The notes: a model not told the origin generated them from the sequence alone. 64,000 nt of DNA from Larkinella punicea (GCF_003334855.1 NZ_QOWE01000025.1:62001-126000), one strand, 5' to 3'; positions 44,074-54,084 are shown, counted from the first letter of the stretch. Made by a program: numbers and translations.

Positions 44074-47000
44074 TCAATGCAGTAAACTCAGCAAATCCGT
44101 TCGATTCAGTGATTTTAGAATGGATGAGTCGGTTTTGATGAGGTGATCGGCCAGGTCTTTTTTGGATGCCTGAAGCTGAAGGATTTTGTCTTCAATAGTA
44201 TCTGGGCAGATCAGACGAACGGCCACCACGTTTTTCTTCTGACCCATGCGGTAACTCCGGTCGATGGCCTGGTTTTCCACCGCCGGGTTCCACCACGGAT
44301 CGACCAGATAAACGTAGTCGGCCTGGGTTAAATTGAGGCCCGTTCCGCCCGCTTTCAGGCTAATCAGAAACACCCGGACGGTTTCGTCGGTTTGAAACCG
44401 GTTGACGCAGGCTTCCCGGTTGGTGGTTTGGCCGGTGAGGTATTCGAAGCCGATCTGTCTGGTTTCCAATTCATTCCGGATCAGGTCGAGCATGGTGACG
44501 AACTGCGAGAAAACCAGAATTTTGTGCTGCGGTGACTTGTTTTCAATCTGCTCAATCAGCATGTCAATCTTGGCCGACGCGTCGCCATAAAATTCATCGT
44601 CGTTGAGCAAAACCGGCGAGTTGCAAATCTGCCGCAGTTTGGTGAGTCCCTGCAACACGTGCAGGCGCTCCCGGGGTAGGTCGCCGTCCTGCGTCGTCAG
44701 CAGAAAACTGCGGAACTCACGTTCGTAAGCGTCATAAACTTTCCGTTGTTCCGGCCCCATTTCGCAGTGCAGAATCATCTCGGTCTTGTCGGGTAATTCG
44801 GTGGCCACCTGCGCTTTGGTTCGGCGCAGAATGAACGGACTGATTTTCTGCTGAAGTTCGCGGGCGCGTTTCCGGTCATCGAATTTGTCGATGGGCGTGG
44901 AATAATGCGCCCGAAAATAGTGGTAATTGCCCAACAAACCCGGACAGGCAAACGAAAGTTGCCCAAACAGATCGAAGGTATGGTTTTCAATGGGCGTTCC
45001 GGTCAGGACAAAACGGGTGCGCGATTGCAACCGCATAACCGCCTGATACCGTTGTGATTCCGGGTTTTTGATGGCCTGAGACTCGTCCAGTACGATGCAA
45101 TTGAACGCATGGTCTTTTAGAAACCGGATGTCTGACAACAGCGTGCCGTAGGAGGTCAGGATGATGTCGTACTGGTCGATGTCTTTCTTCTTCAGGTTGC
45201 GGTTGTTTCCGTAGAGCGTGTACAGCCGCAGCGAAGGCGCAAACTTCGCTGCCTCAGCCTGCCAGTTGAACAGGAGGGAAGTCGGCACCACGATCAGGTT
45301 GGCCCGGGTGCGGTTTTTGGCTTTCTGCACCAGTAAAAAAGCAAGAATCTGGAGCGTTTTTCCGAGGCCCATATCGTCGGCCAGGCAGCCGCCAAAACCC
45401 AGTTCATCCAGAAAATTGAGCCAGAACACGCCTTCTTTCTGGTAATCCCGGAGCGTAGCCTGTAGCTCGGCGGGGATGGCAACGGGCGGAATGGACTGGG
45501 AGTCGGCGAATTGGGTGGCCAGCTTCTTGATTTCGTCCGAAACCCCGCTGCTGAGTTGCCCGTCGTCGTACACCTTGCGCAAGTCCGAAAAACGAATCCG
45601 GGGCGTCCGAATATGATCATCCACTACCTCACCCGCCTGAAAATAGGCCGAAAACCGCTCGAGCCATTCGGTAGGCAACAGCCCCTGCGTTCCGTCGTCG
45701 AGCGGCACAAACCGGCTCTTGTTTTTGATCGCTTTGTGAAGGTGTTTCAGAGAAACCTGCTGCTTGCCATACGACAGCCCCAGTTGTGTTTCGAACCAGT
45801 TCAGGCCGCTGTTGACCACCACCGATACCTTGGCCTTGTGGGGATTCAGGCGGTTGTTTTTCAGGGAATTGAAACCGAGAACCCGGATTTTCTGGCTGTT
45901 CCAGGCGTCGAAAGCATCCAGAAACCAGTTTTCATCCAGCACCTGGGTTTTGTGTAAATAAAATTCATGTCGGTCGAGCTGGTTCTGAAAATCAGGGTGT
46001 TGGCTGGCAATCGCCATCGTGAACTGAATTTCCGCTTCGTCGTCGCGCTCCACCGTGAACGGTTTTCCCTGGCTGTCGACTGAATAAATCTGTTTTTTGG
46101 ACAATACCGGCACCTCAACGGTTCCGTATTTCATCACCGGCGTCAGAATGACGTAATCTTCGGAGTCGGCCAGATACAGGAGGTGTTCGCGTTCCAGATT
46201 AAAGCCGTTTTCTTCGAGCTGCGCGGGCGTCGCCGGTTGCAGATACGAATAGGTAATCCGAATCTGATTTTCCAGTTTAGCCAAAACCGCTTCCTGAAAC
46301 TCGCTGTACTTCGACTGGTGCAGAACGATTCGGGTGCTTTTCTTGCTAAAAAACTCAATAACCCGCAGATAATCAGGATTATCGATGAGGTGTAGCGTGT
46401 TGTGCAGCAGAATGAAGTAGTCGTATTTAAGAACGAGTTTATGGAGTTCCTGCGTGGTGCCCTCCATCACGAGCGAACCCCGGAGTTCGTAAAACTGGTC
46501 GACCTGACGAACCCACAACCGCAGGTCGCCCATCAGAATTTTGAGCTTTACCGGGATGAGCGACTGGGAAGAAATGTTTTCAGAAACGCTGATCGCATGG
46601 TAATAAAAAGCCAGTTTTCCGGGGTTTTCGGCCACAAACCGCAATGCTTCCAGGTCGGATTCGGTCTTTTTGCTGCGGTGGGTATGCTGAAATCGGGCGA
46701 GCGCCGAATAGAATTTTAATTCATTCAGTTGCTCCATCCGGTTGATCGCTTCCAGCGGCTGTACCGGGGTGAGCGGATTTTTTACGTTCCCTTCCCGCGT
46801 CGTTGGCGCGTCGAACAGTTCCAGCCCGAAATGATCGGAATACCGGTGTTTCGTAAAGACGATAATTCGCTGCAACTTCGACGCCGTTTCCTCCAAAACC
46901 GGTTCCGGCCGACCCGGTTTTGGTACCAGGGTCGACACCAGCAACGCTTTGTCGGCCTGATTGAATCGCAGCAATTCCGGTCGTTTGGGTTTGACCGTCA

Positions 47001-47436
47001 AGGCTTTATTCTCGAAGTCTACCTGGAAAAACGCATCCAGTTGGCTCTCATTCTCCAGACCGTAGTCTCTGGCGACCGGTTTGATGGCTTCATACCGCAG
47101 GACCTGATCAAAAAAGACGCGGAATTCCTTTCGTCTGACAATCGCCGATAAAACCTGAACCTGATGTTCACACAATCGGTCTTTCGGAGCCGGACACGAA
47201 CAGGCAATCCGGAGCGCTTTTTCCGACTGACTGACGACTACTTCCGTACGCTGAATGTCCCGGGACGGAATGACAAAGGTGCCCTGATCGACGGCTAGTT
47301 CGATTGCCATAACGTCGGTGTAACTCCCCGTGGAAAAGGCGACTGCGGAACTGTGTTTGAAGAGGATTCCGTCGGTTAACGTCGGGATCGTCACCGTTTC
47401 CAGACAATACGCAGAGGGAGCCGAAAGGTTGAGCAT
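44074..47436 (-). CDS. SNF2-family DEAD/DEAH helicase with N-terminal SWIM-like zinc finger
   Basis: 1120 residues from ATG 47436. A SWIM-like motif with C79, C81, C89 and H91 (CSCPAPKDRLCEHQ) opens the protein. A long middle region of unknown fold leads to the SNF2 ATPase from about residue 655: LADDMGLGKTLQILAFLL (motif I), DESQAIKN (motif II), VLTGTPIEN (III) and the helicase C-terminal half with GGTGLNLTQADYV and DPWWNPAVENQA (V-VI). Bacterial Snf2 proteins are thought to remodel protein-DNA or polymerase complexes (RapA-like). No methylase or restriction gene is adjacent, so a defence role is not supported. Confidence 0.93.
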   Translation of the reverse strand: MLNLSAPSAYCLETVTIPTLTDGILFKHSSAVAFSTGSYTDVMAIELAVDQGTFVIPSRDIQRTEVVVSQSEKALRIACSCPAPKDRLCEHQVQVLSAIVRRKEFRVFFDQVLRYEAIKPVARDYGLENESQLDAFFQVDFENKALTVKPKRPELLRFNQADKALLVSTLVPKPGRPEPVLEETASKLQRIIVFTKHRYSDHFGLELFDAPTTREGNVKNPLTPVQPLEAINRMEQLNELKFYSALARFQHTHRSKKTESDLEALRFVAENPGKLAFYYHAISVSENISSQSLIPVKLKILMGDLRLWVRQVDQFYELRGSLVMEGTTQELHKLVLKYDYFILLHNTLHLIDNPDYLRVIEFFSKKSTRIVLHQSKYSEFQEAVLAKLENQIRITYSYLQPATPAQLEENGFNLEREHLLYLADSEDYVILTPVMKYGTVEVPVLSKKQIYSVDSQGKPFTVERDDEAEIQFTMAIASQHPDFQNQLDRHEFYLHKTQVLDENWFLDAFDAWNSQKIRVLGFNSLKNNRLNPHKAKVSVVVNSGLNWFETQLGLSYGKQQVSLKHLHKAIKNKSRFVPLDDGTQGLLPTEWLERFSAYFQAGEVVDDHIRTPRIRFSDLRKVYDDGQLSSGVSDEIKKLATQFADSQSIPPVAIPAELQATLRDYQKEGVFWLNFLDELGFGGCLADDMGLGKTLQILAFLLVQKAKNRTRANLIVVPTSLLFNWQAEAAKFAPSLRLYTLYGNNRNLKKKDIDQYDIILTSYGTLLSDIRFLKDHAFNCIVLDESQAIKNPESQRYQAVMRLQSRTRFVLTGTPIENHTFDLFGQLSFACPGLLGNYHYFRAHYSTPIDKFDDRKRARELQQKISPFILRRTKAQVATELPDKTEMILHCEMGPEQRKVYDAYEREFRSFLLTTQDGDLPRERLHVLQGLTKLRQICNSPVLLNDDEFYGDASAKIDMLIEQIENKSPQHKILVFSQFVTMLDLIRNELETRQIGFEYLTGQTTNREACVNRFQTDETVRVFLISLKAGGTGLNLTQADYVYLVDPWWNPAVENQAIDRSYRMGQKKNVVAVRLICPDTIEDKILQLQASKKDLADHLIKTDSSILKSLNRTDLLSLLH

Positions 47437-47570
47437 GGGTGACCGACGAAGGTTGTTGGGTAGACTGTTCCGCAATTTACGCCATTAGCCGCGCTTGCCA
47501 TAGAAATAATCCGTTTCAAGTTCTATTTTTGAGCATCCCTTCACGGTATTCCTAAGCCTTTCTGAACCCC

Positions 47571-49541
47571 ATGATCACCCGATTTCGATTTCTTGCTACG
47601 GTTTTGACCATGATGACAAGTCTGATCGCCGATGCGCAAATACCGGTCAAACGCTTCGAACCCGTCAGTTTTTCGCAGGTCAACATCACCGACCGGTTCT
47701 GGCGTCCGAAGCTCGATAAAGTCGCTACGGCCACCTTGCAGGCCTGTATTTTTCAGACCGAAGAAAAGACGGGCCGCATCCGGAATTTTGAGAAAGTGCA
47801 GCGTGGAAAGCACGAAAAACACGAAGGCGTGTACTACGATGACAGCGATGTCTACAAAGCCCTGGAAGCCATTGCCTATTCGCTGAAAAACCGCCCCGAC
47901 GCCGAACTCGAAAAGAAAGCCGATGAGTGGATCGACAAGATTGCAGCCGCCCAACAGCCTGACGGATATCTCAATACGTACTATTCTCTGGTCGGTTTAG
48001 ACCAGCGCTGGACCGATATGGAAAAGCACGAAGACTACTGCGCGGGCCACCTCATCGAAGCCGCCGTGGCCTATTACAACACCACCGGAAAACGGAAATT
48101 GCTGGACGTCGCCATTCGTTTTGCCGACCACCTCGACGTGACCTTCCGGCAACCCAACCGCCACTGGGTGAGCGGACATCAGGAAATCGAACTGGCGTTG
48201 ATGAAGTTGTATCACCTGACGAAAAATGACCGGTATCTGAAACTGGCCGACTGGTTTCTGGATCAGCGCGGGCGGGGCTTCGGCGTCGGCAAGATCTGGG
48301 ATCAGTGGAAGACGCCGGAGTACTGCCAGGATGCCATACCCGTAAAGAATCAGAAGGAGATTACCGGACACGCGGTTCGCGCGATGTACCTTTACACGGG
48401 AGCCGCCGATGTAGCAGCCACCACCGGTGACGCGGGCTACATGAACGCCATGAAAACCGTCTGGGAAGATGTTGTGTACCGCAATATGTACATCACGGGC
48501 GGCATTGGCTCGTCGGGTCAAAATGAAGGCTTTTCGCTGGATTATGACTTGCCCAACGAAACGGCGTATTGCGAAACCTGCGCGTCGGTCGGGATGGTTT
48601 TCTGGAACCAGCGGATGAACCTGCTCACCGGCGAAGCCAAATACATCGACGTGCTGGAACGGAGTCTGTACAACGGCGCGCTTGATGGCCTGAGCCTGAG
48701 TGGTGACCGGTTTTTCTACGGTAATCCGCTGGCTTCTAACGGCAATACGGCCCGGAGTGCCTGGTTTGGAACGGCCTGCTGTCCGTCGAACATTGCCCGG
48801 CTGGTGGCGTCGCTCGGCGACTATATTTATGGCAAAAACGATTCTGGGCTTTGGGTCAATCTGTACATTGGTAGCAACACGACGGTGAAAATCGGCAAAA
48901 CCGACGTTCCGGTTCAAATGGAGACGAATTATCCGTGGGACGGTAGTGTGAAACTAACCGTGACGCCGGCCAAAAAGACGCCTTACGCCCTGCATCTGCG
49001 GATTCCGGGCTGGGTTAGCAACGTGCCGGTGCCGGGTGATCTCTACCGGTTTCAGGAGGAGAGCCAGGCTAAAATATCGGTGAATCTGAATGGAAAACCG
49101 GTCGATTACCGGGAAGAAAACGGCTACGTGGTGGTGAACCGGACGTGGCAGAAAGGCGATGTGATCGAGTTAATCCTGCCGATGGACGTGAAACGGGTGT
49201 TCGCTAAAAAAGAACTGGTGGCCGCCAATGACCGGGTGGCCATACAGCGCGGGCCGTTGGTCTATTGCGTGGAAGGGGCCGATAACAACGGCCAGGCCTG
49301 GAACCTGTTGGTGCCTGATCAAACGACGTTTACGACCCAGGCTTATCAGGTGAGCACGGAGCCGGTGGTGGCGATTCAGGCCGAGGTGCCGGTGGTGGGG
49401 CCGTCGGCGGATGGTGCGAGTGTGGTGACGGAGAAGAAGAAAATTACGGCCATTCCGTATTACGTCTGGGCCAATCGCGGCAAAAGCCCGATGCAGGTCT
49501 GGCTGCCGACCAAAGCCAAACGGGTGAAGATCACCGACTAA
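47571..49541 (+). CDS. GH127 beta-L-arabinofuranosidase-like enzyme, exported
   Basis: 656 residues with signal peptide (FLATVLTMMTSLIADAQ). The (alpha/alpha)6 barrel has NITDRFWRPKLDKV at its start. The catalytic zinc site is complete: E335 and C337 in ETCASVG, and C403/C404 in ACCPSNIARL, matching the Glu-Cys...Cys-Cys set of characterised GH127 enzymes in which one of the paired cysteines is the nucleophile. The family removes L-arabinofuranose from plant-type glycans in the periplasm. The downstream two-component genes converge and overlap its end by 11 bases. No SusC/SusD pair is adjacent, so this is not a full utilisation locus. Confidence 0.93.
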   Translation: MITRFRFLATVLTMMTSLIADAQIPVKRFEPVSFSQVNITDRFWRPKLDKVATATLQACIFQTEEKTGRIRNFEKVQRGKHEKHEGVYYDDSDVYKALEAIAYSLKNRPDAELEKKADEWIDKIAAAQQPDGYLNTYYSLVGLDQRWTDMEKHEDYCAGHLIEAAVAYYNTTGKRKLLDVAIRFADHLDVTFRQPNRHWVSGHQEIELALMKLYHLTKNDRYLKLADWFLDQRGRGFGVGKIWDQWKTPEYCQDAIPVKNQKEITGHAVRAMYLYTGAADVAATTGDAGYMNAMKTVWEDVVYRNMYITGGIGSSGQNEGFSLDYDLPNETAYCETCASVGMVFWNQRMNLLTGEAKYIDVLERSLYNGALDGLSLSGDRFFYGNPLASNGNTARSAWFGTACCPSNIARLVASLGDYIYGKNDSGLWVNLYIGSNTTVKIGKTDVPVQMETNYPWDGSVKLTVTPAKKTPYALHLRIPGWVSNVPVPGDLYRFQEESQAKISVNLNGKPVDYREENGYVVVNRTWQKGDVIELILPMDVKRVFAKKELVAANDRVAIQRGPLVYCVEGADNNGQAWNLLVPDQTTFTTQAYQVSTEPVVAIQAEVPVVGPSADGASVVTEKKKITAIPYYVWANRGKSPMQVWLPTKAKRVKITD

Positions 49542-50853
49542 AGGTTGATGAATCCGGGTTCGAAACCGGCAAACTCAACTCGCTGGTAAAGGTGTGGGAT
49601 TTCCAGTCCAGATGCAGGGTTCCGCCCAGGAGCGTAGTTAGCCGGTGCGTAATCCAAAGTCCCAGACCGTGGCCTTCTTTGAACGGATCGGCCCGGTAGT
49701 AGGCTTGTCGCAAATCGAGCGTCGGGCCACTCTCGCGAATTGTCTGGTTTTCAATCCGAACCCGCCACTGCCCGGATTTTTGGAGCCGGATGGTGACCAC
49801 GCTATCCGACACTGCGTATTTGACGGCATTTTCGATCAGATTCAACAGGATGTGTTCCAGTTTGAGGGCATCCGTTTGCAGAATGACGTCGGAGAAGCCG
49901 GAGCGGTCGAAAACCGCCGTGACGCCATACTCGGCCGTCAGCGAGGCCAGTTGCCGCAGGCAGTTGTCCAGTAATTCCGGAAGATCGATGGCGGAAAGCT
50001 TGAGAACCGGCGCGATGGTGTCGGGCTGGCTCAGCGTCAGAAACTCGTTGATCAGGCGCGTCAGTCGGCTCACTTCTTCCAGTTGACCGCTCAAAAAAGT
50101 CGCGGTTCCGGCGTCGAGCTGACCCTGTTTCAGGGTGACCTGCAAACCGGTTTTCATCACCGTCAGGGGCGTGCGGAGTTCGTGCGCGGCTGCCCCGAAA
50201 AAATGCCGCTGTCCCTCGACGCTTTCCCGGATTCGGGCCAGCATCCGGTTTAAGGTCGACGTGAGATGATAGAGTTCATCGCGGGTTTTGGGTAATTCGA
50301 TCGGGTCAATGGCGCTCGTGTTATTGATCGCATCGACTTGGTTTACAATGCGTTGAATGGGCCGCAGGAGCCAGCCCGCTACGCCATACCCCGCTCCGAA
50401 CGCCAGGATCAGACTGAGCATCCAGCTTAGTCCGAACACCCACCGAAGACGTCCGATGTCCTGCCGCAAGTTTTCGTCCGGCACCGCCAGCGTCAGTTGA
50501 AGCTGCCCGTCGGGCGTTTGAACGGGTGTGCCCTCGACAGTGATGGATCGGTGGGAGGTCCGGTTTGAAAGGCGGCTGGTTTCGCCCGGAAAACCGGGGC
50601 TGCGGAACAACTCGCGACGCTGGCCGTAGCTACGGTAAACCACCCGCATTCGCTCCGTTTCGGTGGGCAACGGAATCACGACGGGGTCGACACTGACGAG
50701 GGCCAGGAGCCAGGCCGCCCGGGTTTGGGTGGCGCGATCGAAAGCCCGTTGCAAACCGGCTTCGGCGCGGGTGAGCATGAGGTATCCCGCGGCTCCACTG
50801 ATGAGGGCAAAAACCGCCAGCACGGCCAGCACGATCCGGCTGCGCAAGCTCAT
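49531..50853 (-). CDS. Sensor histidine kinase (HAMP/HisKA/HATPase)
   Basis: 440 residues. Transmembrane segments at about 8-27 and 138-160 bracket a 110-residue periplasmic domain. HAMP covers about 161-215; the phospho-acceptor is H224 in HFFGAAAHELRTPL, and the ATPase domain contains ILLNLIENAVKYA and EGHGLGLWITHRL. It is the partner of the OmpR-type regulator, whose gene overlaps by four bases upstream. The pair resembles CusS/CopS-like metal or envelope sensors in layout, but the signal cannot be told. Its 3' end overlaps the GH127 gene by 11 bases. Confidence 0.93.
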   Translation of the reverse strand: MSLRSRIVLAVLAVFALISGAAGYLMLTRAEAGLQRAFDRATQTRAAWLLALVSVDPVVIPLPTETERMRVVYRSYGQRRELFRSPGFPGETSRLSNRTSHRSITVEGTPVQTPDGQLQLTLAVPDENLRQDIGRLRWVFGLSWMLSLILAFGAGYGVAGWLLRPIQRIVNQVDAINNTSAIDPIELPKTRDELYHLTSTLNRMLARIRESVEGQRHFFGAAAHELRTPLTVMKTGLQVTLKQGQLDAGTATFLSGQLEEVSRLTRLINEFLTLSQPDTIAPVLKLSAIDLPELLDNCLRQLASLTAEYGVTAVFDRSGFSDVILQTDALKLEHILLNLIENAVKYAVSDSVVTIRLQKSGQWRVRIENQTIRESGPTLDLRQAYYRADPFKEGHGLGLWITHRLTTLLGGTLHLDWKSHTFTSELSLPVSNPDSSTFSR

Positions 50854-51521
50854 GGCGTTTTGAGTCGATAGCCCCGGCCCACCTGCGTTTCGATCAGCCC
50901 CGCTATCCCGCTCGCGTCCAGCTTTTTCCGCAGTTGGTAAATGTGTACTTCAATCACGTTGCTGCCCATATCGTAGTCGGCCGACCAAACTTTTTCGGCG
51001 ATTTCGTTTTTGGTAATCAGTTGCCCGGCCCGGCGCAGCAGCAGTTCCAGCAGGGCGAATTCGCGGTTGGTCAGGTTCAGGCTGCTTCCGTCTTTGATAA
51101 CTTCGTGCGAAATAAGCCGCATTTCCAGATCAGCCACCCGCAACACCACATTGTCGCTGGTGGTCGTCCGGCGTTGCAGAATGCGGATTCGGGCCAGCAA
51201 CTCGTCAAAATCGAACGGTTTGCGGAGGTAATCCACCGCGCCCAGGTCCAGGCCTTGCACCACCGTAGCCGGATCACTCAGGGCCGACAGGATCATCACC
51301 GGCACGGTTAACCCAAAAGCCCGGAGGTTTTTCAGGACCTCAAAACCGGTTTGACCCGGCAACATCAGATCGAGCAGCACCAGGTCGTACAGACCACCGG
51401 CCAACTGGTCGAGTCCTTCGGAACCGGAGTGCGTGAGGTCGGCGACGTGGCCGTTCTGTTCCAGGCCCTGTTTGATAAACCGGCCCAGTTTGCGCTCGTC
51501 TTCGATAACCAGAATTTTCAT
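50850..51521 (-). CDS. OmpR/PhoB-family response regulator
   Basis: 223 residues from ATG 51521; upstream codons overlap a terminator and are not part of the protein. The receiver domain has E7/D8, phospho-acceptor D51 in LVLLDLMLPG and KPFDFDELLARI. The winged-helix domain follows (about 125-223: LTNREFALLELLLRR, VIEVHIYQLRKKLD). It should bind tandem direct repeats upstream of target promoters. Encoded with its kinase in one operon (ATGA overlap). Confidence 0.95.
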   Translation of the reverse strand: MKILVIEDERKLGRFIKQGLEQNGHVADLTHSGSEGLDQLAGGLYDLVLLDLMLPGQTGFEVLKNLRAFGLTVPVMILSALSDPATVVQGLDLGAVDYLRKPFDFDELLARIRILQRRTTTSDNVVLRVADLEMRLISHEVIKDGSSLNLTNREFALLELLLRRAGQLITKNEIAEKVWSADYDMGSNVIEVHIYQLRKKLDASGIAGLIETQVGRGYRLKTP

Positions 51522-51583
51522 GAAAACGCAGAAATGCAGAGGAAGTTGGTAGCGGCTAAAAGTAGGAGAGATTCGAACCAAAA

Positions 51584-51623
51584 CAAAACCGCCCCGGCCT
51601 TTCCTTAAGCCGGAGCGGTTTTG
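51584..51623 (-). terminator. Intrinsic terminator of DUF5666-like gene
   Basis: A 15-bp stem CAAAACCGCCCCGGC / GCCGGAGCGGTTTTG with one mismatch and a ten-base loop, flanked by A/T runs on both sides. It separates the DUF5666-like gene (minus) from the OmpR-type operon downstream. Confidence 0.75.
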
Positions 51624-51633
51624 AAAACGGGCC

Positions 51634-52455
51634 TTACCGAACCAGATACTGCTGGCCATTGATGGTCAACACCGAAGCGCGGAGAATGGTCGCTTTTTCG
51701 AGTTGCACCTGTCCCTCGTGCGGAATTTTGGCAAAACCCTGCACCGTAATCGTGCTGCCTTTGGTCGCCAGATTCGACAGTTGAGCGACTACGTTCGACG
51801 GAATGCGAACAATCGTTTTCGAATCCCCCGGGGTGGATAAAATCAACCCGTTGACGCGTCCTTCACGGTCGAGCTGGTAATCCGCGATTTTCCCGGTAAC
51901 GGTACTCATCGTCGGCGGGGCGGGTGGGGTGGGCAATACCGTCGGCGGGGCGTCGGTCACTGTCGTCTTCCCCGCCGTCAGGCTCGTCATCCGGAAGTTG
52001 ACTTCACCCCTGTGGCTGGTTTCAGTAAAACCGGTGACACTGACGTTGCTACCGGCTTTAACCGCCTGCTGAACCGACTGGCCGAGGTGCGCCGGAAATT
52101 TCACCGTGGTGACAGTTCCGGACGCATTTTTAAGTGTAAAACCGTTTAAAATAAAATCGTCATTGCCCGTCAACTGGCCGACGGTTCCGGTCACCGTGGT
52201 CAGTGCCGTTAGCCCTTCCCGCCGTCCCAGTGGCCCACGGGCTTCCCGACGGTCGGGTCTGTGGCCGGGGTGCCGACCGGGTCCACCGGGCCTTTCCGGT
52301 CGTGGCTGATCGAAGGCGGGTGGCGGCAAACCGGGCGTCAGGGTGGTTACTTCAGGGCCGTTGGGCTGATCCGGAGCGGTTTGGGCGTACAGATGGGGAG
52401 CCAGCAGGCTGCCCGTGAGCAGGAGGCCGGTCAGTAATGTTGCGTTGGTTTTCAT
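51634..52455 (-). CDS. Exported OB-fold-like repeat protein (DUF5666-like)
   Basis: 273 residues from ATG 52455. Signal peptide KTNATLLTGLLLTGSLLAPH is followed by a Pro/Gly/Arg-rich disordered stretch (about 30-80). Two or three repeats of a small beta-barrel follow, with TVTGTVGQLTGNDDFILNGF, VTTVKFPAH, GSNVSVTGFTE and then VTGKIADYQLDREGRVNGLI, KTIVRIPSNV, GSTITVQGFAK. This resembles DUF5666-type OB folds. The function is unknown. It lies upstream of the two-component operon, on the same strand but behind a terminator. Confidence 0.7.
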   Translation of the reverse strand: MKTNATLLTGLLLTGSLLAPHLYAQTAPDQPNGPEVTTLTPGLPPPAFDQPRPERPGGPGRHPGHRPDRREARGPLGRREGLTALTTVTGTVGQLTGNDDFILNGFTLKNASGTVTTVKFPAHLGQSVQQAVKAGSNVSVTGFTETSHRGEVNFRMTSLTAGKTTVTDAPPTVLPTPPAPPTMSTVTGKIADYQLDREGRVNGLILSTPGDSKTIVRIPSNVVAQLSNLATKGSTITVQGFAKIPHEGQVQLEKATILRASVLTINGQQYLVR

Positions 52456-52560
52456 TCGTAGTTGTTCTTTACTGGTGATTACGGTAGCAAAACTAACGAC
52501 GCGCTCTAAGGCCAAGCTGAACCTGAAATTAATTTTTCTTCATACCGCAAACGAGCCAAC

Positions 52561-53475
52561 TCAGAATTCTTCCTCCATCAGTTCCCGCGTGATCATCACA
52601 GCCGCCCGCTGCCCGTTGGTGGCAGCCACCAGCACCTGCCGCATCATCGTGTGGTTATCGCCGGCGGCAAACACGCCCATCACGCTGGTCTTGCCAAATT
52701 CATCGACTTTGATGAAGCCCATCTCATCCATTTCACAGCCCAATTGCCGCGCCAGATCGTTCGACTGCTGCATCGCCGGGCGCGCATACAGGGCCTGGAG
52801 GGGTTGGGTCGACTGGTCGGCCAGTTCGAGAGCAATCAGATGTCCGTCCTGGTGTTGCAGAGCCACCAGCGGGGTTTCGACAATCGGAATGGCGTGTTGG
52901 TATAGTTTGGCGGTTTGTTCCGGGGTCAGGGTGGATGGGCCGTTGGTGAACAAGGTCAGGCCGGGATTCCAGTGGTGGATCAATTTCGTCAATCCGAACC
53001 CATCATCGCCATTGCCCAGTACCCCGACAACCTGGTCTTTCACCTCGTAGCCGTGGCAAAACGGGCAGTGCAAAACCGAAATGCCCCAGCATTCGGCAAA
53101 CCCGGGCAGGTCAGGCAGGATGTCGGTTAAACCGGTCGCCAGAATAAGCCGTTTGGCCGTAAATACTTCGCCTTCGTTCGTCCGCACCTGAAACGAAGAA
53201 TCCAGTGGCTGAGCGGTTGTAACCGTTGTGTCCCGCAGGCTGACGGTCGGGTAGGCAAGGGCTTGCTGCCGGGCTATTCGCGTCAGTTCGGCAGGGGTTT
53301 CGCCGTCGCGGGTCAGGAAACTGTGGGAGTAGGGCGTCTGCCGGTTGGCGGGCTGGCCGCTATCGAGTACCAGGACTGTCCACAAGGAACGGCCCAAGAC
53401 GAGGGCCGCGCTTAGTCCGGCGTAACTGCCACCGATGATGATGACGTCGTAGGAGGGAGTTGATGGTTTGTTCAT
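52561..53475 (-). CDS. Thioredoxin-reductase-like FAD/NAD(P) oxidoreductase
   Basis: 304 residues. FAD motif VIIIGGSYAGLSAALVLGRS near residue 11, NAD(P) motif VVGVLGNGDDG near 150, and the redox pair C137-P-F-C140 as in thioredoxin reductase. The C-terminal FAD motif VFAAGD is present. Such bacterial proteins reduce thioredoxin or other disulfides with NAD(P)H; members without an obvious partner are often annotated only as FAD-dependent oxidoreductases. It starts 44 bases after the His-rich lipoprotein gene and so belongs to that metal-linked operon. Confidence 0.92.
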   Translation of the reverse strand: MNKPSTPSYDVIIIGGSYAGLSAALVLGRSLWTVLVLDSGQPANRQTPYSHSFLTRDGETPAELTRIARQQALAYPTVSLRDTTVTTAQPLDSSFQVRTNEGEVFTAKRLILATGLTDILPDLPGFAECWGISVLHCPFCHGYEVKDQVVGVLGNGDDGFGLTKLIHHWNPGLTLFTNGPSTLTPEQTAKLYQHAIPIVETPLVALQHQDGHLIALELADQSTQPLQALYARPAMQQSNDLARQLGCEMDEMGFIKVDEFGKTSVMGVFAAGDNHTMMRQVLVAATNGQRAAVMITRELMEEEF

Positions 53476-53519
53476 AATGGTTCTTCTGATATAGGACTGC
53501 AGAATGGTCTGAACGGTAA

Positions 53520-53981
53520 CTAGCGCAGGATCGACGTAACCTGTGAGAAAGCCGCGTCGGTTCGTTCCTGAATCTGCCGGATGTTGTCGAGGATGCCCAG
53601 TTGTAAATCGCGCATTTTATCGGCGGGCAAATCTTTCAGCGTGGCGTCTGCATGGTGGTGATGCTCGTGTTTTCCGTGTTCGTGGTGGTGTTCGTGCGGC
53701 ATTCCCGGCACTTCAACGAGGTTTTCCTCCCATTGTTCAAACGCCTTCTTCAGACTGTCGAGCGTCGTTACGGTGGCCAGCGCAACGGGTTCCGTACGGT
53801 TTGCCAGCAGGATTTTGAGCGAATCGATTTGTTCTATTTGGGGTTCGATAACAGCCTGAATCTGTGTGGCTTCGTTGTGAAATTTGGCGGCTTCCTCAAG
53901 CAGAGGATCTTTTTGATCTGAACGGGAACAGGCTCCCAGGCTGAAGGCAAGCGGAACGATCAATGAAAGGATGCATTTCAT
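53520..53981 (-). CDS. His-rich lipoprotein, probable periplasmic metal binder
   Basis: 153 residues. Signal with lipobox SLGAC, C18. Two helical stretches flank a dense His/Glu cluster at about 96-112 (HEHHHEHGKHEHHHH), well suited to bind Zn, Cu or Ni. No known family was recognised. It is preceded, 45 bases upstream of the start codon, by a 17-bp perfect palindrome identical in half-site to the one before the MerC gene. This and its neighbours suggest control by a metal sensor. It heads an operon with the disulfide reductase-like gene. Confidence 0.78.
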   Translation of the reverse strand: MKCILSLIVPLAFSLGACSRSDQKDPLLEEAAKFHNEATQIQAVIEPQIEQIDSLKILLANRTEPVALATVTTLDSLKKAFEQWEENLVEVPGMPHEHHHEHGKHEHHHHADATLKDLPADKMRDLQLGILDNIRQIQERTDAAFSQVTSILR

Positions 53982-54026
53982 GGTACGGGTTGTTTCAGAG
54001 GAGAAGTGGGCCGAAATCTACATAAA

Positions 54027-54043
54027 TTGCAACAAGGTTGCAA
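54027..54043 (-). promoter_or_regulatory. Candidate metal-regulator operator (TGCAAC-N3-GTTGCA)
   Basis: TTGCAACAAGGTTGCAA is a perfect inverted repeat with a three-base centre, 46 bases before the start codon of the His-rich lipoprotein. The same half-sites and spacing recur at 55781-55795. Operators of Fur-superfamily zinc regulators are palindromes of this size; assignment to Zur is inference. Confidence 0.6.
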
Positions 54044-54084
54044 GATTGGGGCTATTTAAAGCAACAGTTCGACCGTTTCATGCT

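Noticed and set aside
44074-47436. SNF2 helicase as part of a phage-defence island
   Set aside because: No methylase, nuclease or other defence gene is adjacent; neighbours are an ABC ATPase and a GH127 enzyme.
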